Positions 1 to 8,056 of a stretch of DNA of 64,000 nt are shown here, piece by piece. The notes below the pieces were generated by a model. The model was not told the DNA's origin and ran no database searches. It saw nothing but the letters and a program-made list of their open reading frames with translations. The DNA is from Pseudobdellovibrionaceae bacterium. Lineage in GTDB: Bacteria > Bdellovibrionota > Bdellovibrionia > Bdellovibrionales > Bdellovibrionaceae. Location: assembly GCA_947449255.1 (NCBI GenBank), contig CANFQX010000018.1:1-64000 (forward strand), read 5' to 3'. The position numbers and the translations under genes are program-made. How positions within the stretch are numbered: the first letter of the stretch is position 1; every line of letters starts with the position of its first letter.

Positions 1-2
1 GA

Positions 3-104
3 AAATCAAAATTAAATCCGTTCGAACTTAAGACCGGACTTGAGCAAAAACTTAAAGATTTTTTCGAAATACAACGAAGAGACACCATAAGAAAGGCAGC
101 ATGA
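3..104 (+). CDS. 3' end of an unidentified protein (5' truncated by window edge)
   Basis: The third forward frame is open from the window edge to a TGA at 102-104 and gives about 33 residues with a charged, helical composition, including the stretch NPFELKTGLEQKLKDFF. The other two forward frames hit stops within 30 bases, so this looks like the tail of a real gene and not random sequence. I do not recognise the family. A chance open frame of this length remains possible in AT-rich DNA. Confidence 0.35.
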   Translation, partial: KSKLNPFELKTGLEQKLKDFFEIQRRDTIRKAA

Positions 105-469
105 TGGATCATAAAAATACAGTGTCATCTACTTATGAGTTAATACGCTCCTAAAAATTCTTGCATTATTTCCGTCAGCAATAAGGGGTCCAGCGTCTCA
201 TTTTGAATTGAAATAGACCTCAAAAAAGGCTCTGATCAATGAGCTTAAGGGTGGAAAGAGGTAATAAATTAATTTTTCAACAAGGTGCAGCGCCAAATTC
301 TTGAATCCTATGGCCTCAAACCCTAGGCCAAAGCAAAAAATGCTTGAAAGTTCGGCGGTTTTAAAGGAATTGTCTTGTCCTTATATTTCTCATTTATGCG
401 GACTGTCCTGATCACTCAGATTATTTAAATTGTTCAATATTGGACAATTTATTGAAGGAGATTAAAACC
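105..469. other. Gene-free stretch upstream of the subtilisin gene
   Basis: No convincing coding frame is visible. The DNA is AT-rich with a few weak promoter-like hexamers. An 18-bp palindrome lies at its downstream end and is listed separately. I see no RNA gene here. Confidence 0.5.
430..447. promoter_or_regulatory. Imperfect 18-bp palindrome, possible operator
   Basis: TTGTTCAATATTGGACAA matches its own reverse complement at 16 of 18 positions. It lies 7 bases before the AAGGAG ribosome-binding site of the subtilisin gene. A dimeric repressor could bind here and block the transcript start or 5' UTR. No cognate regulator is encoded next to it, and the match could be chance in AT-rich DNA. 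Confidence 0.35.
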
Positions 470-1786
470 ATGTTCAACTCCATTTTAATTTATCTAATGA
501 CTACAGTCATCTCGATGGCGACCTTCGCAAATAATTTCGATTTAAAATTGTCAACTTTGGCGACTTCAAAAAAATCATTTGATCTGGAGAATGCTCGTCC
601 ACGACGAAAAGGCATCGTTCTTTTTAAATTGAAAAAAAATATTCTCCTTGAAGACCTCAGCTTGTCGCAATTAAATTTTACGGAGCCAGGAACTGAATCT
701 GCCCCATCAGCTGACTTTAGCAAAAGCCGCTTGATTCATTCTTCAAAAATCTACGAGATTCAATTTGACGATCAAAAAAATCAAAATCCATTCATCTCTT
801 CTTTTCTAAATGAAGGTGAAAAGACAAACAACTCAGAGGAACATTTAGCTGCTCAGTTAATGAACTCTGGAATGGTTGAATATGCAGAACCAGACTATGC
901 TTCCTTGCCAGACATCAAACCCAATGATTCAGAAATTTCATCACAATGGTATTTAGACAAATTAGGACTTCCAACAGCTTGGGAAGTCAGCACGGGCAGC
1001 AATCAAGTCCAAGTATTAGTGTGCGACACCGGTGTGCTTTCAAATCATCCTGACCTTAAAGGAAATGTTGTTGCTGGTGTTAATTTTATTGATGGAACGA
1101 CTCGAACTGAACCCACTGGAAACGCCCATGGCACCCTCGTTTCTGGATTGATCGGAGCTAAAGGGAACAACGGCACTGGCATCGCTGGGGTTAACTGGAA
1201 CATCCAAATCATTCCGGGAAAAATATCCAATGAGGTTAACGGCTTAAGCCACACTTCAACAATGATCAAATGCATTCAGTGGGCGATGGATCATAAAATT
1301 CGACTGGTCAATTTAAGCTATAACGGCGCTGGCAGCGAAGCTTTAGCCGATGCTTCTAAAGCCTTATTTGAAACCAATGGATTATTAATGTTTACAATCG
1401 GAAACACCAGCGAAGAAGTGACCTTCCCTAAGAATCCTTACGCCATTCGCGTTGGAGCTTCAGATTCTTTTGATTTTAAATCCTACTTTTCAAACACTGG
1501 AATTTCATTGGATATCGTGGCTCCAGGGGCTTCGATTTATTCAACGGATGACAAGGGCGGAATCAAGCGCGTTCAGGGAACATCGTTTTCGGCGCCCCTG
1601 GTGACAGGTGCTGCAGCCCTTTTATTATCAATTGATTCAACACTCACTGCGGCTGAATTGAGGAAGATCCTTCTCGAATCAGCTAAAGATTTGGGCTATG
1701 TCGGATTTGATAAAGCCTTTGGCAATGGTCGATTGGATATTGCCAATGCAATCACAAAATATCGCGAGCTCAAGGGTCAGAAATAA
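470..1786 (+). CDS. Secreted subtilisin-like serine protease (S8 family)
   Basis: This 438-residue protein is an S8 serine endopeptidase, probably exported. The N-terminus MFNSILIYLMTTVISMATFA is a signal peptide. Residues to about 150 look like a propeptide that begins after a basic RPRRKG stretch. The catalytic domain carries the full triad: Asp186 in CDTG, His220 in NAHGT and Ser372 in GTSFSAP. Oxyanion Asn312 sits in TIGN. I start it at the ATG at 470, because an AAGGAG lies at 455-460. A TTG at 440 in the same frame would add ten residues and disrupt the signal peptide. It stands alone, converging with the channel gene. Substrates are unknown; degradation of host or prey protein and self-processing are both plausible. 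Confidence 0.9.
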   Translation: MFNSILIYLMTTVISMATFANNFDLKLSTLATSKKSFDLENARPRRKGIVLFKLKKNILLEDLSLSQLNFTEPGTESAPSADFSKSRLIHSSKIYEIQFDDQKNQNPFISSFLNEGEKTNNSEEHLAAQLMNSGMVEYAEPDYASLPDIKPNDSEISSQWYLDKLGLPTAWEVSTGSNQVQVLVCDTGVLSNHPDLKGNVVAGVNFIDGTTRTEPTGNAHGTLVSGLIGAKGNNGTGIAGVNWNIQIIPGKISNEVNGLSHTSTMIKCIQWAMDHKIRLVNLSYNGAGSEALADASKALFETNGLLMFTIGNTSEEVTFPKNPYAIRVGASDSFDFKSYFSNTGISLDIVAPGASIYSTDDKGGIKRVQGTSFSAPLVTGAAALLLSIDSTLTAAELRKILLESAKDLGYVGFDKAFGNGRLDIANAITKYRELKGQK

Positions 1787-1820
1787 GGGCAAGTTAGGCC
1801 CACATGATCTGAATTCTTGT

Positions 1821-3065
1821 CTAGGGAGTTCTAGATTTCATCACCGCATGAACATGCTCTAGAAATTGGGGATGCCTTTGACAAACACGATCAAAGGCTT
1901 CTTTATCAAGATGATATAAATCACAAAATTCAACAGACCGGGCCGTGGCCGTTCTTTTTCTCGCGGCCAAAAGGGCCATTTCACCAAAGAAGGCCCCTTC
2001 ACTGAGGGTCACCTTCACCACATCATGATCGTCAAGAATTTGCACCTGTCCTTTGTAAATGAAATACATCGCATCACCAGGATCTCCAGCCCTAAAGATT
2101 TTTTCTCCAGGGACGTAAACCCGAGGCTCGAGTTCAGTCATCAGCTCTTCCACAAGATCAATTTTTGCATCCCTCAAAAAGGGAACTTTTTGCAGGACTG
2201 GCTTGTTGATGTGAAAAAACAGCTCAGATTGAATTTTCTTAGGTAAGTCCTCAACAATGGCATCGTCTCTATAGCCTTTTTTATTTCTCCACATATAGTT
2301 ATAATAGGAGCGGACTTTATTTTTAGTGTCATCGGGGATATGATGAGACTTCATAAAGGTCTCCACTTTATCTAAGTTATTCATATGATGTTCCCTAGCT
2401 GCATCTTTACGAGCCAGCAAGCTTGCAACGTTTGAGATGATAAAACCAAAAAATCCAACACCCACAACTTGAACACCGCAGGTGAATAGCATCTGCGCCA
2501 CTGTCTTGGCGCTGATGTCCCCATATCCAACGGTTGTTAGGGTTGTAAAAGACCAATAAAGGGCTCGAACATATTCTAAGACTTTGTCGGCCTCGACTCC
2601 CGAGGTGCCACTTCCCAGGGCAATCCAAGCACAGGCAATCATGTGCAACAGCAAAGGCATCATAACAAAAATGGGAACAATTCTGTAAATGACCGGCTGT
2701 AAATGATCGAAATAATCTAAAAAACTTCGCACATGTCGAGTGTGACGAACGACTAATAAATTGAGAATTAACAAATCGCCTGGCGGTAGATGAAAAGCAA
2801 AAGTGGCAATAAAAGATAGTGGCACGACAAACATTAAATCCAGCAGCACTGTGAAATTCAGCCATGATTTTAATTTAGAAATATTTTTTTCAGGCTTTTG
2901 AAAATAGAGGTAAATATTCACACATGAAATGGCTGAAATTAATAAATCCGAAAGACCTTCAAACTGATAATTTGGAAGATATCCAATCAGCCGGAGTGGA
3001 ATCCAGAATCCGATCAGAAAAGCACCTATGATTGAGAAAGCTTTTAGAAATTGCAATTTATTCAT
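1821..3065 (-). CDS. Cyclic-nucleotide-gated potassium channel (SthK/LliK-like)
   Basis: This 414-residue membrane protein has six predicted helices in residues 10-210. An S4-like segment carries spaced arginines (R107, R110, R113), and the pore loop has the K+ selectivity filter TVGYGD at 178-183. A C-linker of eukaryotic CNG/HCN type follows (about 220-290, with YYNYMWRNKKGYRDD). The cyclic-nucleotide-binding domain runs from about 295 to 405 and keeps the phosphate-binding cassette FGEMAL (360-365) and Arg371-Thr372. Channels of this layout, such as SthK of Spirochaeta, open on cAMP. I infer a cAMP- or cGMP-gated K+ channel of the inner membrane. The nucleotide preference cannot be read from the sequence. 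No cyclase is encoded nearby. Confidence 0.9.
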   Translation of the reverse strand: MNKLQFLKAFSIIGAFLIGFWIPLRLIGYLPNYQFEGLSDLLISAISCVNIYLYFQKPEKNISKLKSWLNFTVLLDLMFVVPLSFIATFAFHLPPGDLLILNLLVVRHTRHVRSFLDYFDHLQPVIYRIVPIFVMMPLLLHMIACAWIALGSGTSGVEADKVLEYVRALYWSFTTLTTVGYGDISAKTVAQMLFTCGVQVVGVGFFGFIISNVASLLARKDAAREHHMNNLDKVETFMKSHHIPDDTKNKVRSYYNYMWRNKKGYRDDAIVEDLPKKIQSELFFHINKPVLQKVPFLRDAKIDLVEELMTELEPRVYVPGEKIFRAGDPGDAMYFIYKGQVQILDDHDVVKVTLSEGAFFGEMALLAARKRTATARSVEFCDLYHLDKEAFDRVCQRHPQFLEHVHAVMKSRTP

Positions 3066-3352
3066 AACAGAGTTATTTCGGCATGATGACCTAACTTCCT
3101 AAGTCTGGTTTTAATTCAAAAATTTCCAATAAACTTCAGTCAACTTGAGTGTTTTTATTTAGTCTTTGACTGGTGGCCTTTAAAATCTATTCAATTTCTA
3201 CACCTTAGTCTTACTTTAATTTTTGGGCTATTAAATATTCCAACCAAGTCCCACGTCCTTTGCCTAAGAAATCATTTTTAAAAAATTCGCTCTTCGCTCT
3301 TTTTTAATTTCACAAGTACAATGTGGATTAACCTTATGAAAGGAAACTGTTC
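3066..3352. other. Divergent intergenic region before the PqqD/ATP-grasp operon
   Basis: This 287-base AT-rich region separates the divergent channel gene and the six-gene operon, so promoters for both should lie here. I see no clear -35/-10 pair, riboswitch or terminator. An AAAGGA at 3339-3344 is the ribosome-binding site of the first operon gene. Confidence 0.45.
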
Positions 3353-3592
3353 ATGTCAGAAATAAATCATCTGAATCTGAGTAAAAATGGACTGGTCTTT
3401 GATCCTCGAACAGGCGAAAGTTACCAGCTAAATCCTATAGCACAAAAAATTATTGTTCTTTTTCAGTCAGGCAAGACATCTGAACAGGCAGCTAAATTAA
3501 TTGCCGATGAGTTTCATATTTCGCTCGAGCAAGCTTTTTCAGACATCCTTGAATTTCAGGTCCAACTATCAATTATTGGCCTAGCATCCTAA
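3353..3592 (+). CDS. PqqD-like recognition/chaperone protein
   Basis: This 79-residue protein matches the PqqD fold, a small winged-helix domain that presents a peptide or partner to a modifying enzyme (RiPP recognition element). It shows a beta-hairpin with YQLNPIAQKI, then the helix SGKTSEQAAKLIADEF, then a last helix ending in SIIGL. This is the usual PqqD pattern LNPTA..I...L..G.T..EIA. It is the first gene of the six-gene operon. Its stop overlaps the ATP-grasp start (TAATG), so the two are translationally coupled. No radical SAM enzyme, pqqA-like precursor or HPr-kinase-like gene is next to it. I infer that it helps the ATP-grasp or decarboxylase bind a peptide or carrier substrate. Confidence 0.75.
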   Translation: MSEINHLNLSKNGLVFDPRTGESYQLNPIAQKIIVLFQSGKTSEQAAKLIADEFHISLEQAFSDILEFQVQLSIIGLAS

Positions 3593-4638
3593 TGAAGAAT
3601 ATCATTGGAATTTCAGGAATTAATGCCACTGATAACCCAGGTCCTGGCTGTGCCGTTGCCCGAAGCTTAGCTGAATCGAAAAGCAAGCCGACTTTGATTG
3701 GCTTAAGCTATGACATTCACGATCCAGGCAATTACATGTCAGATTTATTTGAAAACAGCTTTATGATGCCCTACCCGACAAAGGGTTGGCAGGGACTTCA
3801 AGAGTCCCTCTCCACAATCAAGGAAAAAACCAATTTAAACATGCTAATACCGTGCTTGGACGCTGAATTGCCGTTGATGATTAAACATAAACCCATCTTA
3901 GATAAAATGGGTTTGCGAACTTTAATGCCCACGGAAAAACAGTTTGAACTTCGAAGCAAAGATTTGCTTACACAACTGTCCGAAGAAATTGGCTGCCTGC
4001 ACCCGAAAACTAAAGTGGTCTATAGTATTGATGAGCTGGTGAATGTTCTAAAAGGTGAGATCCCTCTCCCAGCTGTTGTTAAGGGAAAATACTATAAAGC
4101 TTATATCGTCTACAATATTGAAACGGCTATTTTAAAAGCGACAGAAATAGCCGCAGAATGGGGTTTTCCAATATTAGTTCAGGAAAAAATTCACGGGCAA
4201 GAAATTAACATGATCGGTCTTTCAAATAACGAAGGCGAAGTAGTAGGAAGAGTTTCCATTAAAAAACAATTAACGACCCACTTGGGTAAAGTATGGACTG
4301 CTGTAACAATCAGAGATGAACGCCTTGATGCCTTGTGCGATCGCTTTGGAAAACTGACAGGCTGGCAAGGCCCCTTCGAACTTGAGTGTATGACCAATGA
4401 AAATGGCATTTTCCTCATCGAAATCAACCCTCGTTTTCCGGCCTGGGTCTATTTTGCTACAGGCGTCGGAGTAAATCTTCCCCAGATGCTTGTTGATATT
4501 ATTGATAAGGGTGAGTGTAAGAAAAACCTGCACTACCCAACTGGAAAATATTTGGTTCGTTACACCTCTGAATTTGTTACTGACCTGGTAGATTTTCAAA
4601 ATCTATTAACATCAAAGAATCGCAAAGGCCTCTTATGA
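3592..4638 (+). CDS. ATP-grasp ligase (CarB/PylC-like)
   Basis: This 348-residue protein has the ATP-grasp order. A Rossmann-like N-terminal domain runs over 1-110. The nucleotide-binding lysine region VVKGKYYKA follows at 162-170, then QEKI at 197-200. The metal-binding residues lie in FELE (262-265) and EINPR (277-281). Such enzymes join a carboxylate to an amine or thiol through an acylphosphate. The carbamoyl-phosphate-synthase-like ending resembles amino-acid ligases such as PylC, but the substrate is not evident. The start overlaps the pqqD-like stop by one base and its stop overlaps the next start (ATGA), so the three proteins should be made together. I infer an amino-acid or peptide ligase that works with the following decarboxylase. 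Confidence 0.85.
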   Translation: MKNIIGISGINATDNPGPGCAVARSLAESKSKPTLIGLSYDIHDPGNYMSDLFENSFMMPYPTKGWQGLQESLSTIKEKTNLNMLIPCLDAELPLMIKHKPILDKMGLRTLMPTEKQFELRSKDLLTQLSEEIGCLHPKTKVVYSIDELVNVLKGEIPLPAVVKGKYYKAYIVYNIETAILKATEIAAEWGFPILVQEKIHGQEINMIGLSNNEGEVVGRVSIKKQLTTHLGKVWTAVTIRDERLDALCDRFGKLTGWQGPFELECMTNENGIFLIEINPRFPAWVYFATGVGVNLPQMLVDIIDKGECKKNLHYPTGKYLVRYTSEFVTDLVDFQNLLTSKNRKGLL

Positions 4639-5963
4639 CAAAATATTCAAAGCCAAGTATCGTAAAAATTAGTAATCCGCTCTACACCAAACATGGAAGC
4701 GGTGCTCAATCTTACCATCCTGTGAGAGACGCCATTGAAGGTGTTGCTGTTGACGAACTTGTAAAAAAATATGGTTCTCCTCTTTTTGTCTTTTCAGAAA
4801 GAATCTTACGTCAAAAGTATCAAGAGGCAAAATCTTCCATCGAGTCAGTATATCCAAATGTACAATTTGGCTGGAGCTATAAAACTAATTATCTGAATGC
4901 AATTTGCCAGGTTTTTCACGACGAAGGTGCTATTGCCGAAGTTGTCAGTCATTTTGAATACCAAAAGGCCCGGGCCCTCGGCATCCCAGGGCACAATATT
5001 ATTTTTAACGGTCCCTACAAGCCTGAGGCTGCTCTCGAACAGGCTATTTCAGAGGATGCTCAAATTCATATCGATCATTTTGATGAAATAGCTGACATTG
5101 AATCTATAGCAAAACGTCTAAATAAAAAAGTTAAAGTTGGAATACGCATTAATTTGAACTGTGGTATTTACCCAGTTTGGTCCCGCTTCGGATTTAATTT
5201 AGAATCAGGTCAGGCTTGGGCGGCAGTACGTCGAATTGCACAGAGTAAAGACATCCAATTGGTGGGACTGCACTCACACATTGGAACATTTATTCTTGAT
5301 CCTCATGCCTATGGCCGAGCTATCGATAAAATCAGTCAGTTTATGCGTGAAACTGAAAGCTTGGTTGGCTACAATCTCGAATTCCTCGATCTTGGTGGTG
5401 GCTTCCCTAGTCGCAGCAGTCTCAAAGGTGTCTATCAGCCCCCCGAAGTTGTGGTTCCGCCACCCCAAGTTTATGCGGAAGCCATGGCAAATGGCTTAAA
5501 GTGGCTTACAACAAGAAAAAATATGCCCAAATTGATCATGGAGCTCGGTCGATATCTGGTCGATGAAGCTGGCTTTTTAATCACATCTGTGATGGCAGAT
5601 AAACTGCTCCCTGATGGACGCCGATCTTATGTTTTAGATGCTGGAGTGAACTTACTTTACACCTCGACATGGTACAAATTCAAAATTGAAATAGAAAAAG
5701 AACCCACTGGAATTTCGGAGCCTTCTATCCTTTTTGGCCCTTTATGCATGAATATAGACATTGTCGATGAAGCCATCTTGCTGCCAAGACTAGAGCGCTA
5801 TGAAAGACTCATTCTTTCTCCGGTTGGAGCCTACAACGTTACGCAGTGGATGCAATTTATTCAATATAGACCTGCTGTTGTCATGATAAATGAAAAATCT
5901 GAAACAAGAATTATTCGCCGGGCTGAGACTCTCGATGATATTAATCGAATGGAAAATCCATAG
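4635..5963 (+). CDS. PLP-dependent alanine-racemase-fold decarboxylase (LysA/ornithine decarboxylase-like)
   Basis: This 442-residue enzyme of fold-type III PLP decarboxylases keeps the key residues. Lys83 in SYKTN forms the Schiff base, HSHIGT lies at 213-218, and the glycine loop GGGFP at 254-258 binds phosphate. Cys371 and Asp375 sit in GPLCMNID, and GAY at 398-400. It should therefore be active on a basic or dicarboxylic amino acid. The specificity segment around the substrate carboxylate is unlike that of standard LysA, and the operon context argues against ordinary lysine synthesis. The N-terminus carries about 35 extra residues. Its start overlaps the ATP-grasp stop and the next gene begins 2 bases after its stop. 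Diaminopimelate, ornithine/arginine and carboxy-polyamine decarboxylases are the alternatives. Confidence 0.85.
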   Translation: MTKYSKPSIVKISNPLYTKHGSGAQSYHPVRDAIEGVAVDELVKKYGSPLFVFSERILRQKYQEAKSSIESVYPNVQFGWSYKTNYLNAICQVFHDEGAIAEVVSHFEYQKARALGIPGHNIIFNGPYKPEAALEQAISEDAQIHIDHFDEIADIESIAKRLNKKVKVGIRINLNCGIYPVWSRFGFNLESGQAWAAVRRIAQSKDIQLVGLHSHIGTFILDPHAYGRAIDKISQFMRETESLVGYNLEFLDLGGGFPSRSSLKGVYQPPEVVVPPPQVYAEAMANGLKWLTTRKNMPKLIMELGRYLVDEAGFLITSVMADKLLPDGRRSYVLDAGVNLLYTSTWYKFKIEIEKEPTGISEPSILFGPLCMNIDIVDEAILLPRLERYERLILSPVGAYNVTQWMQFIQYRPAVVMINEKSETRIIRRAETLDDINRMENP

Positions 5964-5965
5964 TC

Positions 5966-8056
5966 ATGTTATCATTCCTCCGTGATTATTTTCCTAAAAT
6001 AGAAAAATGCCTAAATTCCTATGGCATTTTATTTTTCCTCGAATCAAGAATTCTAGGAGTCATTATTTTGGGTATCACTCTTTTACATCCCAATATTGGA
6101 GTGATGGGAGCTCTTGGAATTCTTTTCACTTTGGGTTTATTGAACCTAATATCAATTCCCATGACCTCAGTGGTTACATCTCCCGCCTTAAGAAATGGGC
6201 TACTGATTGGTTTATTGTTGGGTGACCTCTATGTCCTTCAATTTAAAACTATAATATTTTTGATTCTTGCACTGATTCTTAATCTTGGAATTACATCAGC
6301 AACAATCACGTTGTTTAAAAATCATCAATTGCCAGTTTTATCTTTTCCATTTGCGATTTTTGCATTTATTATTGGTGGACTTAAATCAAAACTGACATTT
6401 TTAGCAGATGCTACAATTTATTTTACTGATAGCATTGATTTGTCATTTCTTCCAAGTGGGATCTTTTTATTTTTTAAGTCCATGGGATCTTTGTATTGTA
6501 CACCAGATGCATTTTCGGGGGCCTTAATCTGGCTGGCCGCTTTATTTTTTTCACCCCTAACCGGCTTGTTTTTATTTGCTGGCTACTTCATTGGAAGTTT
6601 TATTGAATCCTTTTTTGTTATAGGTATAAGTTTACCCTATCGATATTCAGATGGCTTTAACTACAGTTTGATTTTCACCGCCTTTGCGGGATATTTTTTA
6701 TTCCCTTCTATATTTTCAATAGTTCTAGCTTGTTGTTTTGTAGCCATGGCTGCGATTTTAATTCTGGCCGGCGAAGTCTATCTGGCACCCTTTAATTTAC
6801 AAATCATATCTATTCCATTCAATATTGTCACCTTGATGGGACTTTTAGCACTTAAATCACTCAAACCTTTTTCTTTAAGCAGTGCTTTTTTTCGAAAACC
6901 TGAAATCAATCTCGAAAGAAGTCGACTTCTTTGGCAGCGACATAGATTTGGTGAAGTTGGAATTTTTCTTCCCATAGCCACCGACAGCGCAAGGAAATGG
7001 AAAGTTCAGCAAGGAATCAATGGTGGTCTCACTCACAAAGGACTATGGCAACATGCTTTGGACTTTGTGTGCATTGATGCTGAAGGAAAAAACTTTATCA
7101 ATAGAGGGATTGAGCTCTCTGATCACTATACTTTTGGTGCAGACGTTATATCCCCTCTTCAAGGAACTGTTGTCGCTTGTTTAGGAACTGATGAGGACAA
7201 TAATATAGGCCAATTAGTGAACACTCGAAATTGGGGCAACTATATTATCATTCGTGGTATCGGTGGGATTTATGTTGCCCTCGCACATCTTCAAAAAGAT
7301 TCTTTACTAGTAAAGAATGGCGATATTCTTGAAGTCGGTCAAAAAATTGCAAAAATAGGCAATAGCGGGTATTCGCAAACTCCTCATCTTCACCTCCAAG
7401 TTCAATGGACGGCGGACATTGGTGCAACGACAATGCCCTTCCATCTTTTAAATTATGGGCTTGGGGACTCTTTGATTTTTCATGGCGTACCTCAAGAAAA
7501 TGACATAATTTTTAATCCATCACACAATCAAGCTGTAGAGCAAGCCCTCAACTTTAAAGTAGATGAGGCCCTAATTTTTCAAACCACAACAGAAGGTTCC
7601 TCTGAAAAACAAATCATTAATATTGTAACCAAAGTTGATGATACAACAGGTACTTTTTTCCTCTCTGATGGTATCTCTCGTTTGAGTTTTGCAAAAGTTG
7701 GCTTGCAGTTTTACTTTTATGGACTTGAGGGAAACAAACACTCTGCTCTTTGGGATCTCATGGCGGCAGCTCCAAAGATCCCTATGATCTTCAAAGACAA
7801 ACTATCCTACACTGATTCATTGCCTGCTGAGTTTTACGGCAATCCTATGCGCCGATTCCTCCATAATATTTTTCAAATTTTAAAACTGAGTGTCACCGAA
7901 TCTAAAGGACACTATCAGGTCAGTGCCCAAGGTTTAGAAGTTTGGGGAACCTGTCAGTTTTTTGGTAAAGAGAAAAAAACATATATTAAGCTTGATCCCT
8001 CTGTAGGGATTCAAAAATTCTCAGTTGGAGATAAAGTCTATGAATTCAAATCATAA
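5966..8056 (+). CDS. Urea-transporter domain fused to M23 metallopeptidase
   Basis: This 696-residue protein joins two domains. Residues 20-305 are strongly hydrophobic and follow the two-fold urea-transporter pattern: LPVLSFPFA at 122-130 ends the first repeat, and GSLYCTPDAFSG through GFNYSLIFTAF forms the second. Residues 340-485 are an M23 (LytM-type) zinc peptidase with His363 and Asp366 in QHALDF, His441 in AHLQK and HLH at 474-476, so all metal and catalytic residues are present. About 200 further residues follow without a recognised domain. The parts together suggest a channel for a small polar molecule tied to an enzyme acting on, or a domain binding to, peptidoglycan. The side of the membrane facing the M23 part depends on the helix count, which I cannot settle. 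It is the fourth gene of the operon. Confidence 0.85.
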   Translation: MLSFLRDYFPKIEKCLNSYGILFFLESRILGVIILGITLLHPNIGVMGALGILFTLGLLNLISIPMTSVVTSPALRNGLLIGLLLGDLYVLQFKTIIFLILALILNLGITSATITLFKNHQLPVLSFPFAIFAFIIGGLKSKLTFLADATIYFTDSIDLSFLPSGIFLFFKSMGSLYCTPDAFSGALIWLAALFFSPLTGLFLFAGYFIGSFIESFFVIGISLPYRYSDGFNYSLIFTAFAGYFLFPSIFSIVLACCFVAMAAILILAGEVYLAPFNLQIISIPFNIVTLMGLLALKSLKPFSLSSAFFRKPEINLERSRLLWQRHRFGEVGIFLPIATDSARKWKVQQGINGGLTHKGLWQHALDFVCIDAEGKNFINRGIELSDHYTFGADVISPLQGTVVACLGTDEDNNIGQLVNTRNWGNYIIIRGIGGIYVALAHLQKDSLLVKNGDILEVGQKIAKIGNSGYSQTPHLHLQVQWTADIGATTMPFHLLNYGLGDSLIFHGVPQENDIIFNPSHNQAVEQALNFKVDEALIFQTTTEGSSEKQIINIVTKVDDTTGTFFLSDGISRLSFAKVGLQFYFYGLEGNKHSALWDLMAAAPKIPMIFKDKLSYTDSLPAEFYGNPMRRFLHNIFQILKLSVTESKGHYQVSAQGLEVWGTCQFFGKEKKTYIKLDPSVGIQKFSVGDKVYEFKS

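Noticed and set aside
1-470. A transposon or integrase remnant at the left edge.
   Set aside because: Only a 33-residue tail is visible, without inverted repeats or a recognisable transposase motif.
3321-3365. A 14-codon frame (MWINLMKGNCSCQK) just before and across the pqqD-like start, a possible RiPP precursor.
   Set aside because: It has no ribosome-binding site, overlaps the pqqD-like ATG in another frame and is too short for a leader plus core; chance is more likely.
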